Origin: JBGAJN01 sp044224905
GTDB lineage: Bacteria; Verrucomicrobiota; Verrucomicrobiia; Limisphaerales; JBGAJN01
NCBI GenBank assembly: GCA_044224905.1
Contig: JBGAJN010000004.1
Location: forward strand, 310,001-374,000
Direction of reading: 5' to 3'
DNA length: 64,000 bases
The notes below the pieces were generated by a model, which saw only the letters and a list, made by a program, of their open reading frames with translations, made no database searches and had not been told where the DNA came from. Numbering within the stretch: position 1 is the first letter of the stretch; every line of letters starts with the position of its first letter. Of the stretch, positions 34,732 to 43,973 are shown one piece after another. Both the position numbers and the translations under genes were made by a program.

Positions 34732-36582
34732 GTGAAATCCAACTCAGAACCTTCCCTCGTTTCACCCGTCCTTGAATTCCTCCAGCGGCTCCATCGCGAG
34801 TGCGCCCCGATTACTGATGGAAAAGTGGCGACCTACATCCCCGAACTGGCCAAAGCCAATCCGGAGTGGTTCGGCATCTGCCTCGTGACCGCGACCGGCG
34901 CCGTCTACGAAATCGGCGACACGCGACAACCGTTCACCATTCAATCGATCTCGAAGCCGTTCGTTTACGGCATGGCGCTCGAAGATCACGGGCGCAGTGC
35001 AGTGCTGCAAAAAGTCGGCGTCGAACCGACGGGCGACGCGTTCAATTCTATCAGCCTCGAGCCGGGAACCGGCCGGCCGCGGAATCCCATGATCAACGCC
35101 GGCGCAATCGCGACCGCCGGATTAATTGCCGGTCACGAGGACACGCGCTTGAACCGACTGCTGGAAACTTTCGGCGCTTACGCAGGACGCCCGCTGACGC
35201 TCGACGAGAACCTTTATCATTCGGAAAGCGAAACCGGCCACCGCAATCGCGCGATCGGTTACATGCTCCGCAATTTCGAAATCCTCACCAACGATCCCAC
35301 ACCTGCGGTGGAGTTGTATTTCGAACAATGTTCCATCTCGGTGACGTGCCGCGACCTGGCATTCATGGCCGGAACGCTCGCCAACCAAGGCGTGAATCCG
35401 GTGACCGGCAAGCGCGCCATCCGCGGTGAATACGTCGAGAACGTGCTGAGCGTGATGGAGACCTGTGGCATGTATGATTTTGCCGGCGAGTGGCTCTACA
35501 AAGTCGGCATGCCGGCGAAGAGCGGTGTTTCCGGCGGGATTATCGCCGTGCTGCCCGGACAGCTGGGCATCGGAGTTTTCTCACCACCCCTCGACTCCCA
35601 CGGCAATAGCGTTCGCGGCGTTCGCGTGTGCGAAGAGCTATCGCGCTCGTTCGATCTGCACGTGTTGAACCGCCCGGGTGTCGGCCGTTCGACGATCCGT
35701 TTGAAATTCACCGGCGCAGAATTCAACTCCAGCCGCGTCCGCACTCCGACCGAGAAGCGCGTGCTCCAGTCTGCCGGCCAAAACATCCGCGTGTGGCAAC
35801 TCCAAGGGAACCTCACATTTTCGACCGCCGAAATCGTGGTGCGTGACTTGATAGAACATTTCGACCAAGCGGACCACTTCATCGTGGATCTTAAGCGCGT
35901 GCTCGGCGTCAACGAATGCGCCTGCGGCATGCTTCACCGACTGCTGATGGATTTCACCGCCCACGGAAAGTCGCTGATCTTCGCCGGCCACGATCACCTC
36001 CGCCTGTTGCAGCGCCTTATGCGGATCAAGCTTGGTGACCAACTGGAGACGACGTTCCGCTCGTTCAGCGACATCGACCGCGCACTGGAATGGTGTGAGA
36101 ACAAACTACTTCAGGCCGCGCTTTCAATTCCGTCGGTCGACGAGCGCATCCAGGCTGCAAGCTTCCAGATATTCGAAGGGCTGAGCGCCGAAGAACTCAA
36201 AGTGCTCGCGCCGCTTTTGGAACACCGGACTTATGCAGCGGGCGAAACGATTATCAAAGCTGGCGCCGACGCCGCGGAATTGTATCTCCTCGCCCGCGGC
36301 TGCGTGAGCGTTCAAGTGCCGCTTGCCTCGGGAGGAAACAAAAGACTAGCGACATTCTCGCCGGGCATGATCTTCGGCGAAATGGCCGTGATCGACCGGG
36401 CCCCACGTTCAGCAACGATCATCGCCGACACCGTTGCGGAGTGCGATTTGTTGAAGCTCGAAGATTTCGATCGGCTTGACCGAACGCATCCCGAGATCAA
36501 ACTCAAGCTGTGGCACAACCTCTGTCTTGATTTGTGTGGCAAGTTGCGCAAAGCCAACCGCGAACTGAGCGTCTTCGATTAA
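34732..36582 (+). CDS. glsA: Glutaminase A fused to STAS and cyclic-nucleotide-binding domains
   Basis: 616 residues from a GTG. Residues 10-310 are a serine-dependent glutaminase: the S72-x-x-K75 pair in TIQSISKPFVYGMAL, then NPMINAGAIATAGLI, HRNRAIGYMLRNFEIL and GGIIAVLPGQLGIGVFSPPL. It converts glutamine to glutamate and ammonia. Residues 345-450 resemble a STAS domain (RVWQLQGNLTFSTAEIVVRD, IVDLKRVLGVNECACGML). Residues 480-600 are a cNMP-binding domain (LLEHRTYAAGETIIKAGADA, GMIFGEMAVIDRAPRSATII, with the FGE and R...SA phosphate-binding cassette). The fusion is known in other bacteria, but its location between ureF and ureG is unusual. Cyclic-nucleotide control of ammonia release is inferred. 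Confidence 0.9.
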   Translation: MKSNSEPSLVSPVLEFLQRLHRECAPITDGKVATYIPELAKANPEWFGICLVTATGAVYEIGDTRQPFTIQSISKPFVYGMALEDHGRSAVLQKVGVEPTGDAFNSISLEPGTGRPRNPMINAGAIATAGLIAGHEDTRLNRLLETFGAYAGRPLTLDENLYHSESETGHRNRAIGYMLRNFEILTNDPTPAVELYFEQCSISVTCRDLAFMAGTLANQGVNPVTGKRAIRGEYVENVLSVMETCGMYDFAGEWLYKVGMPAKSGVSGGIIAVLPGQLGIGVFSPPLDSHGNSVRGVRVCEELSRSFDLHVLNRPGVGRSTIRLKFTGAEFNSSRVRTPTEKRVLQSAGQNIRVWQLQGNLTFSTAEIVVRDLIEHFDQADHFIVDLKRVLGVNECACGMLHRLLMDFTAHGKSLIFAGHDHLRLLQRLMRIKLGDQLETTFRSFSDIDRALEWCENKLLQAALSIPSVDERIQAASFQIFEGLSAEELKVLAPLLEHRTYAAGETIIKAGADAAELYLLARGCVSVQVPLASGGNKRLATFSPGMIFGEMAVIDRAPRSATIIADTVAECDLLKLEDFDRLDRTHPEIKLKLWHNLCLDLCGKLRKANRELSVFD

Positions 36583-36594
36583 ACCATTTCTCCT

Positions 36595-37323
36595 ATGAAC
36601 CCACATCATCACCACCACGGCGACCACGGTCACACGCACGAACATCTCGAGCACCCCGGGCACTTTCACGAACGTGATACGCCCCTTAATCGAGACTTCA
36701 ACCAACGCGCCTTCACCGTCGGCGTCGGCGGGCCCGTGGGCAGCGGCAAGACCGCACTGATGTTGCAGCTCTGTCAACGCCTCCGCAAAAAGCTGAACAT
36801 CGCCGCCGTGACGAATGACATTTTCACCAAAGAGGACGGAGAGTTTCTGGTGCGCCACGATGCGCTCGAGGCCGAGCGGATACGCGCAGTCGAAACCGGT
36901 GGCTGCCCGCACGCGGCGATTCGCGAGGATATTTCCGCCAACCTCCTCGCACTCGAGGATCTTCATCGCACCTATCATCCCGACATTCTATTGATCGAGT
37001 CCGGAGGCGATAATCTCGCCGCGTGCTTCAGTCGCGAGCTGGCCGATTTCACCATCCAGGTAATCGACGTCGCGGGCGGAGACAAGATCCCGCGAAAAGG
37101 CGGCCCAGGAATTACGCAGAGCGATCTCCTCGTCATCAACAAAACCGACCTCGCGGCCGCTGTGGGCGCAGATCTCGCCGTAATGGATCGAGACGCTCGG
37201 AAGATGCGCGGCGACGGCCCTTTCGTGTTTGCTCAAGTCAAACACGGAGTCGGTCTCGACGAAATCATTGATCACGTCCTGCACTCCTGGCAGCACGCCA
37301 AAGGCATCGAGCACACACACTGA
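36595..37323 (+). CDS. ureG: Urease accessory GTPase UreG with His-rich N-terminus
   Basis: 242 residues. Residues 1-27 contain twelve histidines (MNPHHHHHGDHGHTHEHLEH, then PGHFHER), a likely nickel or zinc store. The SIMIBI GTPase core follows: P-loop GVGGPVGSGKTALML, NDIFTKEDGEFL, ETGGCPHAAIREDISAN with the Cys-Pro-His metal site, ESGGDNLAACFS, and the guanine-specific NKTDLA. It delivers nickel to urease with UreD and UreF. No ureE gene is present in the window, and the tail may take over its metal-carrying role. It is the last gene of the operon. Confidence 0.96.
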   Translation: MNPHHHHHGDHGHTHEHLEHPGHFHERDTPLNRDFNQRAFTVGVGGPVGSGKTALMLQLCQRLRKKLNIAAVTNDIFTKEDGEFLVRHDALEAERIRAVETGGCPHAAIREDISANLLALEDLHRTYHPDILLIESGGDNLAACFSRELADFTIQVIDVAGGDKIPRKGGPGITQSDLLVINKTDLAAAVGADLAVMDRDARKMRGDGPFVFAQVKHGVGLDEIIDHVLHSWQHAKGIEHTH

Positions 37324-37343
37324 TGGAGAATCCTCGGTAAAAC

Positions 37344-37418
37344 TGGAGCCAGCGGTCGGGATTGAACCGACGACCGACGGTTTACAAAACCGTTGCTCTA
37401 CCACTGAGCTACGCTGGC
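37344..37418 (-). tRNA. tRNA-Thr (UGU)
   Basis: The minus strand from 37418 folds into a full cloverleaf: acceptor GCCAGCG paired with CGCTGGC, D-arm GCTC/GAGC, anticodon stem ACGGT/ACCGT with loop TTTGTAA, T-arm with GGTTCAATCCC-type sequence. The anticodon TGT (DNA) reads threonine ACA. The 3' CCA is encoded (37344-37346). It lies 20 bp beyond ureG on the opposite strand. Confidence 0.96.
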
Positions 37419-37572
37419 ATCACTGGTGGTTTATCGGGTGTTCGCGCCACTGCTTAACCACGATCCGAAAAAATCCACGCGGTGATTGGATAACACACGC
37501 TTCGCGCAGTTGAAAACAAAAATACCGCGTCGATCCGATTGCTAAACGCCCGAACCCGTCGAGGACCTTGTT

Positions 37573-40500
37573 TTACTTCGGCAAAGCCACTTGCGCGCGT
37601 GACATCAAGTAGGCAATCAGATCGCGCACCTGCGTTTCGTTCATCGCGTCAAGCAGACCCTCGGGCATCAGGGAGAGTTGCGAATCGTGAACACTCTGCA
37701 CGTCGCCACGTTCGAGGGATAATTTCTCGGTCATCGTTTGAATCGTCAGCGTTCGATCCGTGCGCCCGCCGATGATGCCGTTCAAGGTGCGGCCGTCCTT
37801 CAAATTCACCACCGACATGCGGAAATCTGCCGCCACGATCGCGCTCGGGTCCGCCATGTTCTCCAATAGGTAATCGATATTGTCCCGCCCTGCCCCGGTC
37901 AGATCGGGCCCGATGCTGCCGCCTTCCCCGTAGAGTTTGTGACACACCCCGCACACGGTGTTGAACACCACGCGGCCCTGACTCCGATCCGCTTTCGCGA
38001 GCACCGCGGGCGTGAGGCGCGCTTTCCATTTTGCCACCAGTTGTTGTTTGTCCACCGGGGAGTCGTGCACCTCGCCCCAGACGGAAGCGAGTTTCGCGTT
38101 GAGTTTAGAATCGTTGAAACTGCGAATCTGCCGAGCGTGGAAAGCCGAGATGTCCGCACGGGGAATCTGATTCGCGCCATCGCCGACGTGGGCGAGCAAT
38201 GCATTGGCGAACGACGGGCGCGATACGAGCGATGCCAGAACATCAGGCTTCAACTGCGGGTAAAGGCTGCGATAGCGCTTGGCGATGAAATCGCCGACTT
38301 TCGGATCATCGAAGAGCGTCAACCCGCGCGCGGCCACTCCCGCCAGATCGCGCACGCCCATCAATTGCTCGCATACCGCGCGCAAATCGGCCGGACGACT
38401 CTCGATCAGCGTCTGCAACGCCGCGCGGCGCTGGGCAATATCCGCGGCGTCATCGAAGGCAAGCTTGCGGATTTCTTCGAGCGCACGGCCGTCGCCGAAG
38501 AGCACGCTCAATTCACGCACTCGATCGCGCAGGCCGGCGTTCATCGACTTGGCGAGTTGCTTCTGCAAAGCGTCCCACGCGGCGGGCTTCACCGCCTTGC
38601 GCAGACCGCGCAGGCCTTCGGACATTCCTTCGATGATGTCAGCCGTGAAACTCTCAACGGCCTTGGCGCTCGCCAAATTCAGCAACCCGTTCAGCGGCGA
38701 CGGCGCCTTCTCAATATCTTCCGCGAGCCGGCGCGCGATGAAGCGACGAACGGTCGGAATTTCACAACCGCCCGCGAGCCGCGCCAATGCGCCTGCATCA
38801 GTATCTGCGATAGCTTTGATGCCGTACCAGAGCATCAACGGGAGATTGTGATCACTCGCATCGTCCGCGTGGGCAAGCAACGGAGCGGCGATCGCCGCGC
38901 GGGTCGCGACAGGCAGTCGCTGCAAACCCGAGGCAAGTGCGAGCCGAACCGGCGCCGCTTTCTCTTCCTTCGCGAGTTTCGCGAACACAAGCGGAGTGGC
39001 GGCGTCGATCCGAGTCCGATCATCCACCAGCAGCCGAACGGCCCACGTCCGCACGTGATCGTCGCGATCGCGGAGCAATTCACGCAGCCACGATGGATCG
39101 GCCGCGCCGACGGAATTCAGCCCCCACAGAGCGCGGAGTCGCTCCACTCCATCGGTCGATGACGAAAAGAGTTTTCGCAGTTCATCGTGACGGGCATTGC
39201 CTGAACTGAGCGCGGCACGCTGCTGAAGTTGTTGCCGCGCCTGTCGCGCGAACCATTCATTTTTGTGGCGGAGCAGTTCGATGAGTTGCGGCTCGCTCAA
39301 TTTGGAAACGTCCACGACGGCGGGCTTCGCCGGCTTTCCGTAAGTGATTTTGAAAATGCGACCGCTCGTGCGATGCACGCCGTCGTTCTCGTGACATTCG
39401 CCGATGTCGGACCAGTCCATCACATACACTCCGCCGTCCGGGCCGAAATTGAGATCGACCGCGCGGAACCACGGATCGCCGCTGGTCATAAAATCCGGCG
39501 CGTGTTTACCGACGTAGCCGGAACCCTCCCGCTGCAGCGTATCCATGTTCAAGCGATGCCCGTGGAGATTCACCGTGACCATTGCGCCGCGATATTGCGC
39601 GGGCCAGTTGTCGCCGTTGTAAATCATCAGGCCGCTGTGCGCGTGGCCGCCGCCGGCGAGCGAGGTCGTGTCGGAAAAGTTCGTGCGGATGTCGCTCCAC
39701 TTCTCGCGCGTATCCCAGTGAAAATGATCTGAAGCTGGTTCGATGAGTCCGTAAACGTGCGGGTCAAGATCCTCTCCATACATGCGCCGGTAATGCGCAC
39801 CGGGAATCACGTGGAAGAGATGGCCGATGACGGTGTTGATGAAAAAAGGTTCGCCGTGCGCGTCCCAATCCATGCCCCACGGATTGGTCGTGCCGTGCGC
39901 GACATCCTCAACCACGTGGCGCGTCGGATGATAACGCCAGATGCCGCAGTTGATCTTCGCGCGCTCGGCGTCGGGACTTCCAGGCCTGCCAATGCTCGAC
40001 GTGGCGAGAATTCCGTGACGACCGTAGAGCCAGCCATCGGGGCCCCATTTGAGGCCGTTGGCAATGTTGTGGCGCACGCGTCCCGCGTCGAGGCCGTCGA
40101 GCAACACTTGCGGTTCACCGTCAGGTTTGTCGTCGCCGTTACGATCGGGAATGAACAGCAGATTCGGCGGGCACATCGCGTAGACGCCGCCGAAGCCCAG
40201 CTCGATACTCGTGAGCAATTGCGCGCCATCCCAAAACACGGTGCGCTTATCGAAGTGCCCGTCGCCATCCAAGTCCTCGAAGATAACAATGCGATCGCGC
40301 AACGACCGCTCGAAGCCGACCTTCGATTCCGCGTAGGTGTAATTTTCCGCCACCCACAAGCGCCCGCGCGCATCCCACGCCATCGCGATGGGATTCTGCA
40401 CGTCGGGTTCAGCGGCGAAGAGCGTGGCGTTGAATCCGGGCGGGAGCTTGATTCGCTTCAATGCCTCAGCAGCGGGCGTGAGCGGAAGATCGTTGGTCAC

Positions 40501-40611
40501 CTGCGTATTGAAGAGCGCCGGAAATTCTGCGGCGAGGGAAGCCGAGTTGAGAGAAGAGTACCCGCTAATCAGCAGAACGAGCGCGAGGGCGCGATGAAAA
40601 TGACGGAGCAT
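37573..40611 (-). CDS. PVC-type CxxCH membrane-bound dehydrogenase
   Basis: 1012 residues from ATG 40611, which opens a signal peptide (MLRHFHRALALVLLISGYSS). Residues 35-430 form a beta-propeller of the sugar-dehydrogenase type (NPIAMAWDARGRLWVAENYT, DLDGDGHFDKRTVF, GLKWGPDGWLYG, FGPDGGVYVMDWSDIGECHE). About 440-800 are HEAT-like helical repeats. About 870-1000 is a c-type cytochrome domain with C887-G-V-C890-H891 and a distal GGSIGPDLTG. This architecture is a hallmark of Planctomycetes and Verrucomicrobia. It probably oxidises a sugar or alcohol and passes electrons to the haem; substrate unknown. It is the last gene of a long minus-strand run. Confidence 0.9.
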   Translation of the reverse strand: MLRHFHRALALVLLISGYSSLNSASLAAEFPALFNTQVTNDLPLTPAAEALKRIKLPPGFNATLFAAEPDVQNPIAMAWDARGRLWVAENYTYAESKVGFERSLRDRIVIFEDLDGDGHFDKRTVFWDGAQLLTSIELGFGGVYAMCPPNLLFIPDRNGDDKPDGEPQVLLDGLDAGRVRHNIANGLKWGPDGWLYGRHGILATSSIGRPGSPDAERAKINCGIWRYHPTRHVVEDVAHGTTNPWGMDWDAHGEPFFINTVIGHLFHVIPGAHYRRMYGEDLDPHVYGLIEPASDHFHWDTREKWSDIRTNFSDTTSLAGGGHAHSGLMIYNGDNWPAQYRGAMVTVNLHGHRLNMDTLQREGSGYVGKHAPDFMTSGDPWFRAVDLNFGPDGGVYVMDWSDIGECHENDGVHRTSGRIFKITYGKPAKPAVVDVSKLSEPQLIELLRHKNEWFARQARQQLQQRAALSSGNARHDELRKLFSSSTDGVERLRALWGLNSVGAADPSWLRELLRDRDDHVRTWAVRLLVDDRTRIDAATPLVFAKLAKEEKAAPVRLALASGLQRLPVATRAAIAAPLLAHADDASDHNLPLMLWYGIKAIADTDAGALARLAGGCEIPTVRRFIARRLAEDIEKAPSPLNGLLNLASAKAVESFTADIIEGMSEGLRGLRKAVKPAAWDALQKQLAKSMNAGLRDRVRELSVLFGDGRALEEIRKLAFDDAADIAQRRAALQTLIESRPADLRAVCEQLMGVRDLAGVAARGLTLFDDPKVGDFIAKRYRSLYPQLKPDVLASLVSRPSFANALLAHVGDGANQIPRADISAFHARQIRSFNDSKLNAKLASVWGEVHDSPVDKQQLVAKWKARLTPAVLAKADRSQGRVVFNTVCGVCHKLYGEGGSIGPDLTGAGRDNIDYLLENMADPSAIVAADFRMSVVNLKDGRTLNGIIGGRTDRTLTIQTMTEKLSLERGDVQSVHDSQLSLMPEGLLDAMNETQVRDLIAYLMSRAQVALPK

Positions 40612-40686
40612 GCGCGAAAGCGTAGGCAACCGAAACGATCGCGCAAGACTTCTGACAACGGCGCCGCTCAACGTGGCGTCAGCACG

Positions 40687-42411
40687 TTAGAACTCTTTTT
40701 CGTTTTTGCCCTTGTCGAACTTCTCCGGCTGGCCGGGGAGGAAATCGATGATCTGCTTCTGATCGCGCAGCTTGTTTTGCAACGCGGCGACATCAATCCC
40801 CTGCACCGGTGTGTTCGCTCTCGCTGCCATGACGGCGGCGACTCCGGCGGCGTGACCCACCATCATCCAAGTGCTCTCCAGTCGGAGTGTGCAATACGCC
40901 ACGTGCGTGTAACTTGCGGCGCCGGGCACGAGGAGATTGGTGCACTCCGCGGCTTTCGGCGTGATGGCGCGATACGGAATTTGGTACGCGTAGCCGATCC
41001 GCCAGATGCGGCCTTCGTTGACGAACTCCGTGGGCGACACGGCGAGGCGTTGTACGTGATGCGAGTCAATGAAGTGGCTGCCCATCGCGATGGCGTCCGG
41101 TTTGCGCCGGTCTTCGATCACGTCCTTCTGCGTGACGACGAACTCGCCGCGCATTCGCCGCGCTTCGCGCACGTAGAACTGGTAGGGCCAATGGCCATTA
41201 TCGGCGAACTCGTCCTTGTGCAGGCCATACTCGCGCGTCTCATTGCGCAGGTTCTCGGGCACGCTTTCGTCGTTCGCCAGAAAGTGCAGCAGACCCAGCG
41301 TGTATTCGGTGTGCTCGGCGATGATGCGATCGCGCGTCGCGTAGTCTCCATCGGGATAATCGAACTGCTGCCCGAAGTCGCCGATGGAAATGACCGCAGC
41401 CTGTTTGTTGTTCACCTCGATCATGTCGGGGCGATTCGGCGCGTGATGGTAAAGATCGAGAATGTCTTTGAGCACGACCTTCGCACCCGCGACGGTCTTT
41501 TCGTGAAGCCAGTTCTGCAGCAACCGATATCGCGCGCGGTTATAGTTCTTGGGCTCGGGGAACGGCACACGCTTCTGCGGATCCTTCGAGATGCAAAGCC
41601 GCCAGTTGTAGTTCATCACGCCGCGGTGCGCGTCGCCTTCCTTGAAGTCCTTGGCCCATCCGCTGATGCCCGGAAGCAGATTCCCCTTTTCATCAACGGT
41701 AGCCGCCTTACGAGGCGTGGCCTCGAAGCGAATGCCTGCGCCGTCTTCGTTGAACTCGGAGACGCTCTCGCGGCCGACCGCATATTTAACTCCGGCGCGC
41801 GCCATGAGATCGCCTTCGTAACTGGCGTCGATAAACACTTTCGCGCTGAGCTTTGTGCCGTCAGTCAGAGTGATACCGTCGATTCGATTGTCTGACCCTT
41901 CGAGCCGGTCCAAGTGCATTTTGCGGCCGTCGATCTCCACTTCTCGCATCACGCGCTTCAGGTTTTTCTGAGGGCGCACTTCGGTCGTCTTGACGCGTGC
42001 GCCGAACTTCACCGTCACGCCAGCCTCACGCAGCATGTCGTTAAAAGCCTTCTCCGCGACGCTCGACTGGAAATAGTACGCGGGCTTGTCCGTGCCGTAT
42101 TGCCGGCCCATCCGTTGATAAAACTCCAGCGCGATGCCGCCGAAAGTCCACTTGAGCATGTGCTCGGTCTCGGCAGTGTTCAGGCCGCTCGTGTTGAGTC
42201 CGCCGACATGCTTCGTCGGCTCGATGAGCAACACCTTCGCGCCTTCACGCGCCACCGCGATGGCCGCGGCGATGCCGCACGGAACGCCTCCGTAGACGAC
42301 CACATCAAAACTGTCCTCGCGTTCCGCAGCCCGCGCCGTCGAAACCGCTGCGGGAAGTGAAGCGACGGCGAGTGCCGCGCTCGAACTGGCGAGAAAGGTT
42401 CTTCGGTTCAT
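40687..42411 (-). CDS. Secreted FAD-dependent oxidoreductase (xanthan-lyase-like)
   Basis: 574 residues from ATG 42411. A twin-arginine-type signal (MNRRTFLASSSAALAVASLP) precedes the FAD-binding start VVVYGGVPCGIAAAIAVARE, with GGLNTSGLNTAETEHMLKWT close behind. This matches the FAD_oxidored group often listed as putative xanthan lyase or FAD-dependent oxidoreductase in sugar-degrading PVC bacteria and Bacteroidetes. Late blocks (GRIWRIGYAYQIPYRAITPK, TNLLVPGAASYTHVAYCTLR) belong to the same family. The Tat route suits a cofactor-loaded enzyme. Substrate unknown; the sulfatase neighbourhood suggests polysaccharide breakdown. The ATG is 2 bp from the OsmC stop. Confidence 0.82.
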   Translation of the reverse strand: MNRRTFLASSSAALAVASLPAAVSTARAAEREDSFDVVVYGGVPCGIAAAIAVAREGAKVLLIEPTKHVGGLNTSGLNTAETEHMLKWTFGGIALEFYQRMGRQYGTDKPAYYFQSSVAEKAFNDMLREAGVTVKFGARVKTTEVRPQKNLKRVMREVEIDGRKMHLDRLEGSDNRIDGITLTDGTKLSAKVFIDASYEGDLMARAGVKYAVGRESVSEFNEDGAGIRFEATPRKAATVDEKGNLLPGISGWAKDFKEGDAHRGVMNYNWRLCISKDPQKRVPFPEPKNYNRARYRLLQNWLHEKTVAGAKVVLKDILDLYHHAPNRPDMIEVNNKQAAVISIGDFGQQFDYPDGDYATRDRIIAEHTEYTLGLLHFLANDESVPENLRNETREYGLHKDEFADNGHWPYQFYVREARRMRGEFVVTQKDVIEDRRKPDAIAMGSHFIDSHHVQRLAVSPTEFVNEGRIWRIGYAYQIPYRAITPKAAECTNLLVPGAASYTHVAYCTLRLESTWMMVGHAAGVAAVMAARANTPVQGIDVAALQNKLRDQKQIIDFLPGQPEKFDKGKNEKEF

Positions 42412-42413
42412 GA

Positions 42414-42881
42414 TCAGGTGAGTGGCGCGGCGACGGTAACAATCGTCTTGATGGAGTTGGCGATGAAACATTGCTCGTGCGCGCGATGGTTCAAGCGCTC
42501 AAGATCCGCCGCCGTCGGTTGCTTTTCACCGCTCCAAGCAATGCGCGGCCGAAGCGTCACCGCGCTCACCCAAGAGACGCCGCGTTCATTTTTCGCCATC
42601 ACGCCGACGGCTTCATCTTCGTAGCTCTCGCAGACGAAACCCTCGCGCGACGCGAGCCACACGAAAGTCAGCATGTGGCAACTGGAAATGGACGCGACGA
42701 ATGCTTCCTCGGGATCAACGCCCGACGGGTTCGACCACGGCGTGGGCACGACCGACGGCGAGGCCGAGGCCGGCACCGTCACGCCGCCATCGAAGGTCCA
42801 CGTGTGCTCGCGGGAATATCTGCCCTTGAGGAGATCTGGCCCAGTGCGGGTCCAGCGGATGGTGGCTTTGTGTTCACTCAT
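42414..42881 (-). CDS. OsmC/Ohr-family peroxidase-like protein
   Basis: 155 residues from ATG 42881. OsmC and Ohr proteins reduce organic hydroperoxides with two cysteines. Both are seen: the helix SISSCHMLTFVWLASREGFV and the later HEQCFIANS turn. The N-terminal part (TIRWTRTGPDLLKGRYSREH) and the NPSGVDPEEAFVASISSCHM block are family features. A third cysteine in FVCESYED may be incidental. It is probably cytoplasmic, protecting against organic peroxides. It lies between an oxidoreductase gene and the GNAT cluster. Confidence 0.85.
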   Translation of the reverse strand: MSEHKATIRWTRTGPDLLKGRYSREHTWTFDGGVTVPASASPSVVPTPWSNPSGVDPEEAFVASISSCHMLTFVWLASREGFVCESYEDEAVGVMAKNERGVSWVSAVTLRPRIAWSGEKQPTAADLERLNHRAHEQCFIANSIKTIVTVAAPLT

Positions 42882-42921
42882 AAATTGTAGGTGATTGGTT
42901 TTGCACGACACCGCCCGGGCA

Positions 42922-43410
42922 TCATGTCTTCAGGTCTTTGCGCATCCGAAAGTTGATTAGATTCACGCCCCGAATTGTAACAGTTTGTTGAGCTTCGACG
43001 CTGAATCCCCACTTCGCGAAGAACGGACAGGCGGTTAAGCTGACATTCGCAAACAATGAGTGGGTTCCTCGAAGCAACGCAGTCTCGTGGATCTTCTTCA
43101 TCAACAATGAACCAACTCCGGATCGGGCCACTGAGGGTGAGACAAAAAGATGGTCCACATAGCCATCCGCTTGGACATCGGCATAGCCAACAATGCGGCC
43201 ATCGCATTCCGCAACGAAAGGGGCGAGCCCCCGCATTCGCGCCGCCCATTTCTCCTGATCGGGCACGTCCGGTGCCCATGCGCTGATTTGTTCCAGAGAA
43301 TAATCCGCAGCCGCCAAGTGGTGAATGGCCGAGTGAAAGACCTCCCAAAGCGCCGGCTCGTCACCGTGGCGGAACTCGCGAATCGATATTTTGAGCGTCG
43401 TGCTATTCAA
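42922..43410 (-). CDS. GNAT-family acetyltransferase 1
   Basis: 162 residues from a TTG at 43410, one base after the preceding stop. The GNAT fold is recognisable: N-terminal IREFRHGDEPALWEVFHSAI, central strand VAECDGRIVGYADV, then HLFVSPSVARSGVGSLLMKK with the acetyl-CoA pyrophosphate-binding R/Q-x-x-G-x-G/A loop (ARSGVGSLL), and a C-terminal FFAKWGFSVEA. The substrate amine is unknown. It is the third of three adjacent GNAT genes in the direction of transcription. Confidence 0.85.
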   Translation of the reverse strand: MNSTTLKISIREFRHGDEPALWEVFHSAIHHLAAADYSLEQISAWAPDVPDQEKWAARMRGLAPFVAECDGRIVGYADVQADGYVDHLFVSPSVARSGVGSLLMKKIHETALLRGTHSLFANVSLTACPFFAKWGFSVEAQQTVTIRGVNLINFRMRKDLKT

Positions 43411-43411
43411 G

Positions 43412-43954
43412 TTATTCGGGATTCAGGCGTTTGCTCATCCGCACCACCGGCAATTTCAAACCGCCCGACAGGGGAACTTCATACCGCTCCACGACCTGAT
43501 ACGCAAACGCCGCGTAGAGCGGTTCACCCGCGAGCGTCGCGACCAGTTCGGCATGAGAAAACTTTGCCGCAACAATCGCTGTCTCACACGCCGTGAGAAT
43601 CGCGCGACCGATTCCGCGGCGCGCCCAATCCGGATGCACGAAGAAAGCGCGGATGCGGGCGGGATCGCGGGTGGGATCAATCATTTCATCCGCCCCGGTG
43701 CGAGCGCGGTCACCGCCGAAGACCGCTTTGCGTTTGCTCCAACCGCCGCAGCCGACAATTTTCTCATCGTGCTCGGCGACGAAATAAGTGCCGTCGGCAA
43801 TCAGCTGGCGATCCACACCGAAGACCGGGCCCAGCGCGGCTTCCATTTGCGCCGATGAATAGTAATCCGCCTGCAACGCGCGCACCGAGAGCGGAATGAG
43901 TTCCTCGAGCGCAGGAGCGTCCTCCATCCGGGCCAGTCGCAGGTTCCATTTCAT
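43412..43954 (-). CDS. GNAT-family acetyltransferase 2
   Basis: 180 residues. The GNAT elements are LRLARMEDAPALEELIPLSV, a central VAEHDEKIVGCGGWS, then RIRAFFVHPDWARRGIGRAI with the acetyl-CoA loop ARRGIGRAIL, and a late LYAAFAYQVVERYEVPL. It is not closely similar to the neighbours beyond the fold, so the cluster is not simply a recent triplication. Acceptor unknown. The start is the ATG at 43954, 19 bp after the previous gene. Confidence 0.85.
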   Translation of the reverse strand: MKWNLRLARMEDAPALEELIPLSVRALQADYYSSAQMEAALGPVFGVDRQLIADGTYFVAEHDEKIVGCGGWSKRKAVFGGDRARTGADEMIDPTRDPARIRAFFVHPDWARRGIGRAILTACETAIVAAKFSHAELVATLAGEPLYAAFAYQVVERYEVPLSGGLKLPVVRMSKRLNPE

Positions 43955-43973
43955 GACGACAAATGAGCGCGGG

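Noticed and set aside
37939..39162. 407-codon open frame on the plus strand
   Set aside because: It is antisense to the HEAT and cytochrome region of the CxxCH dehydrogenase and has no signal, start site or motif.
39757..41895. 712-codon open frame on the plus strand
   Set aside because: It lies opposite the CxxCH dehydrogenase and FAD oxidoreductase genes, whose products have clear domains. Its arginine/valine/histidine-rich translation has no motif. Long antisense frames are expected from GC-rich third positions.
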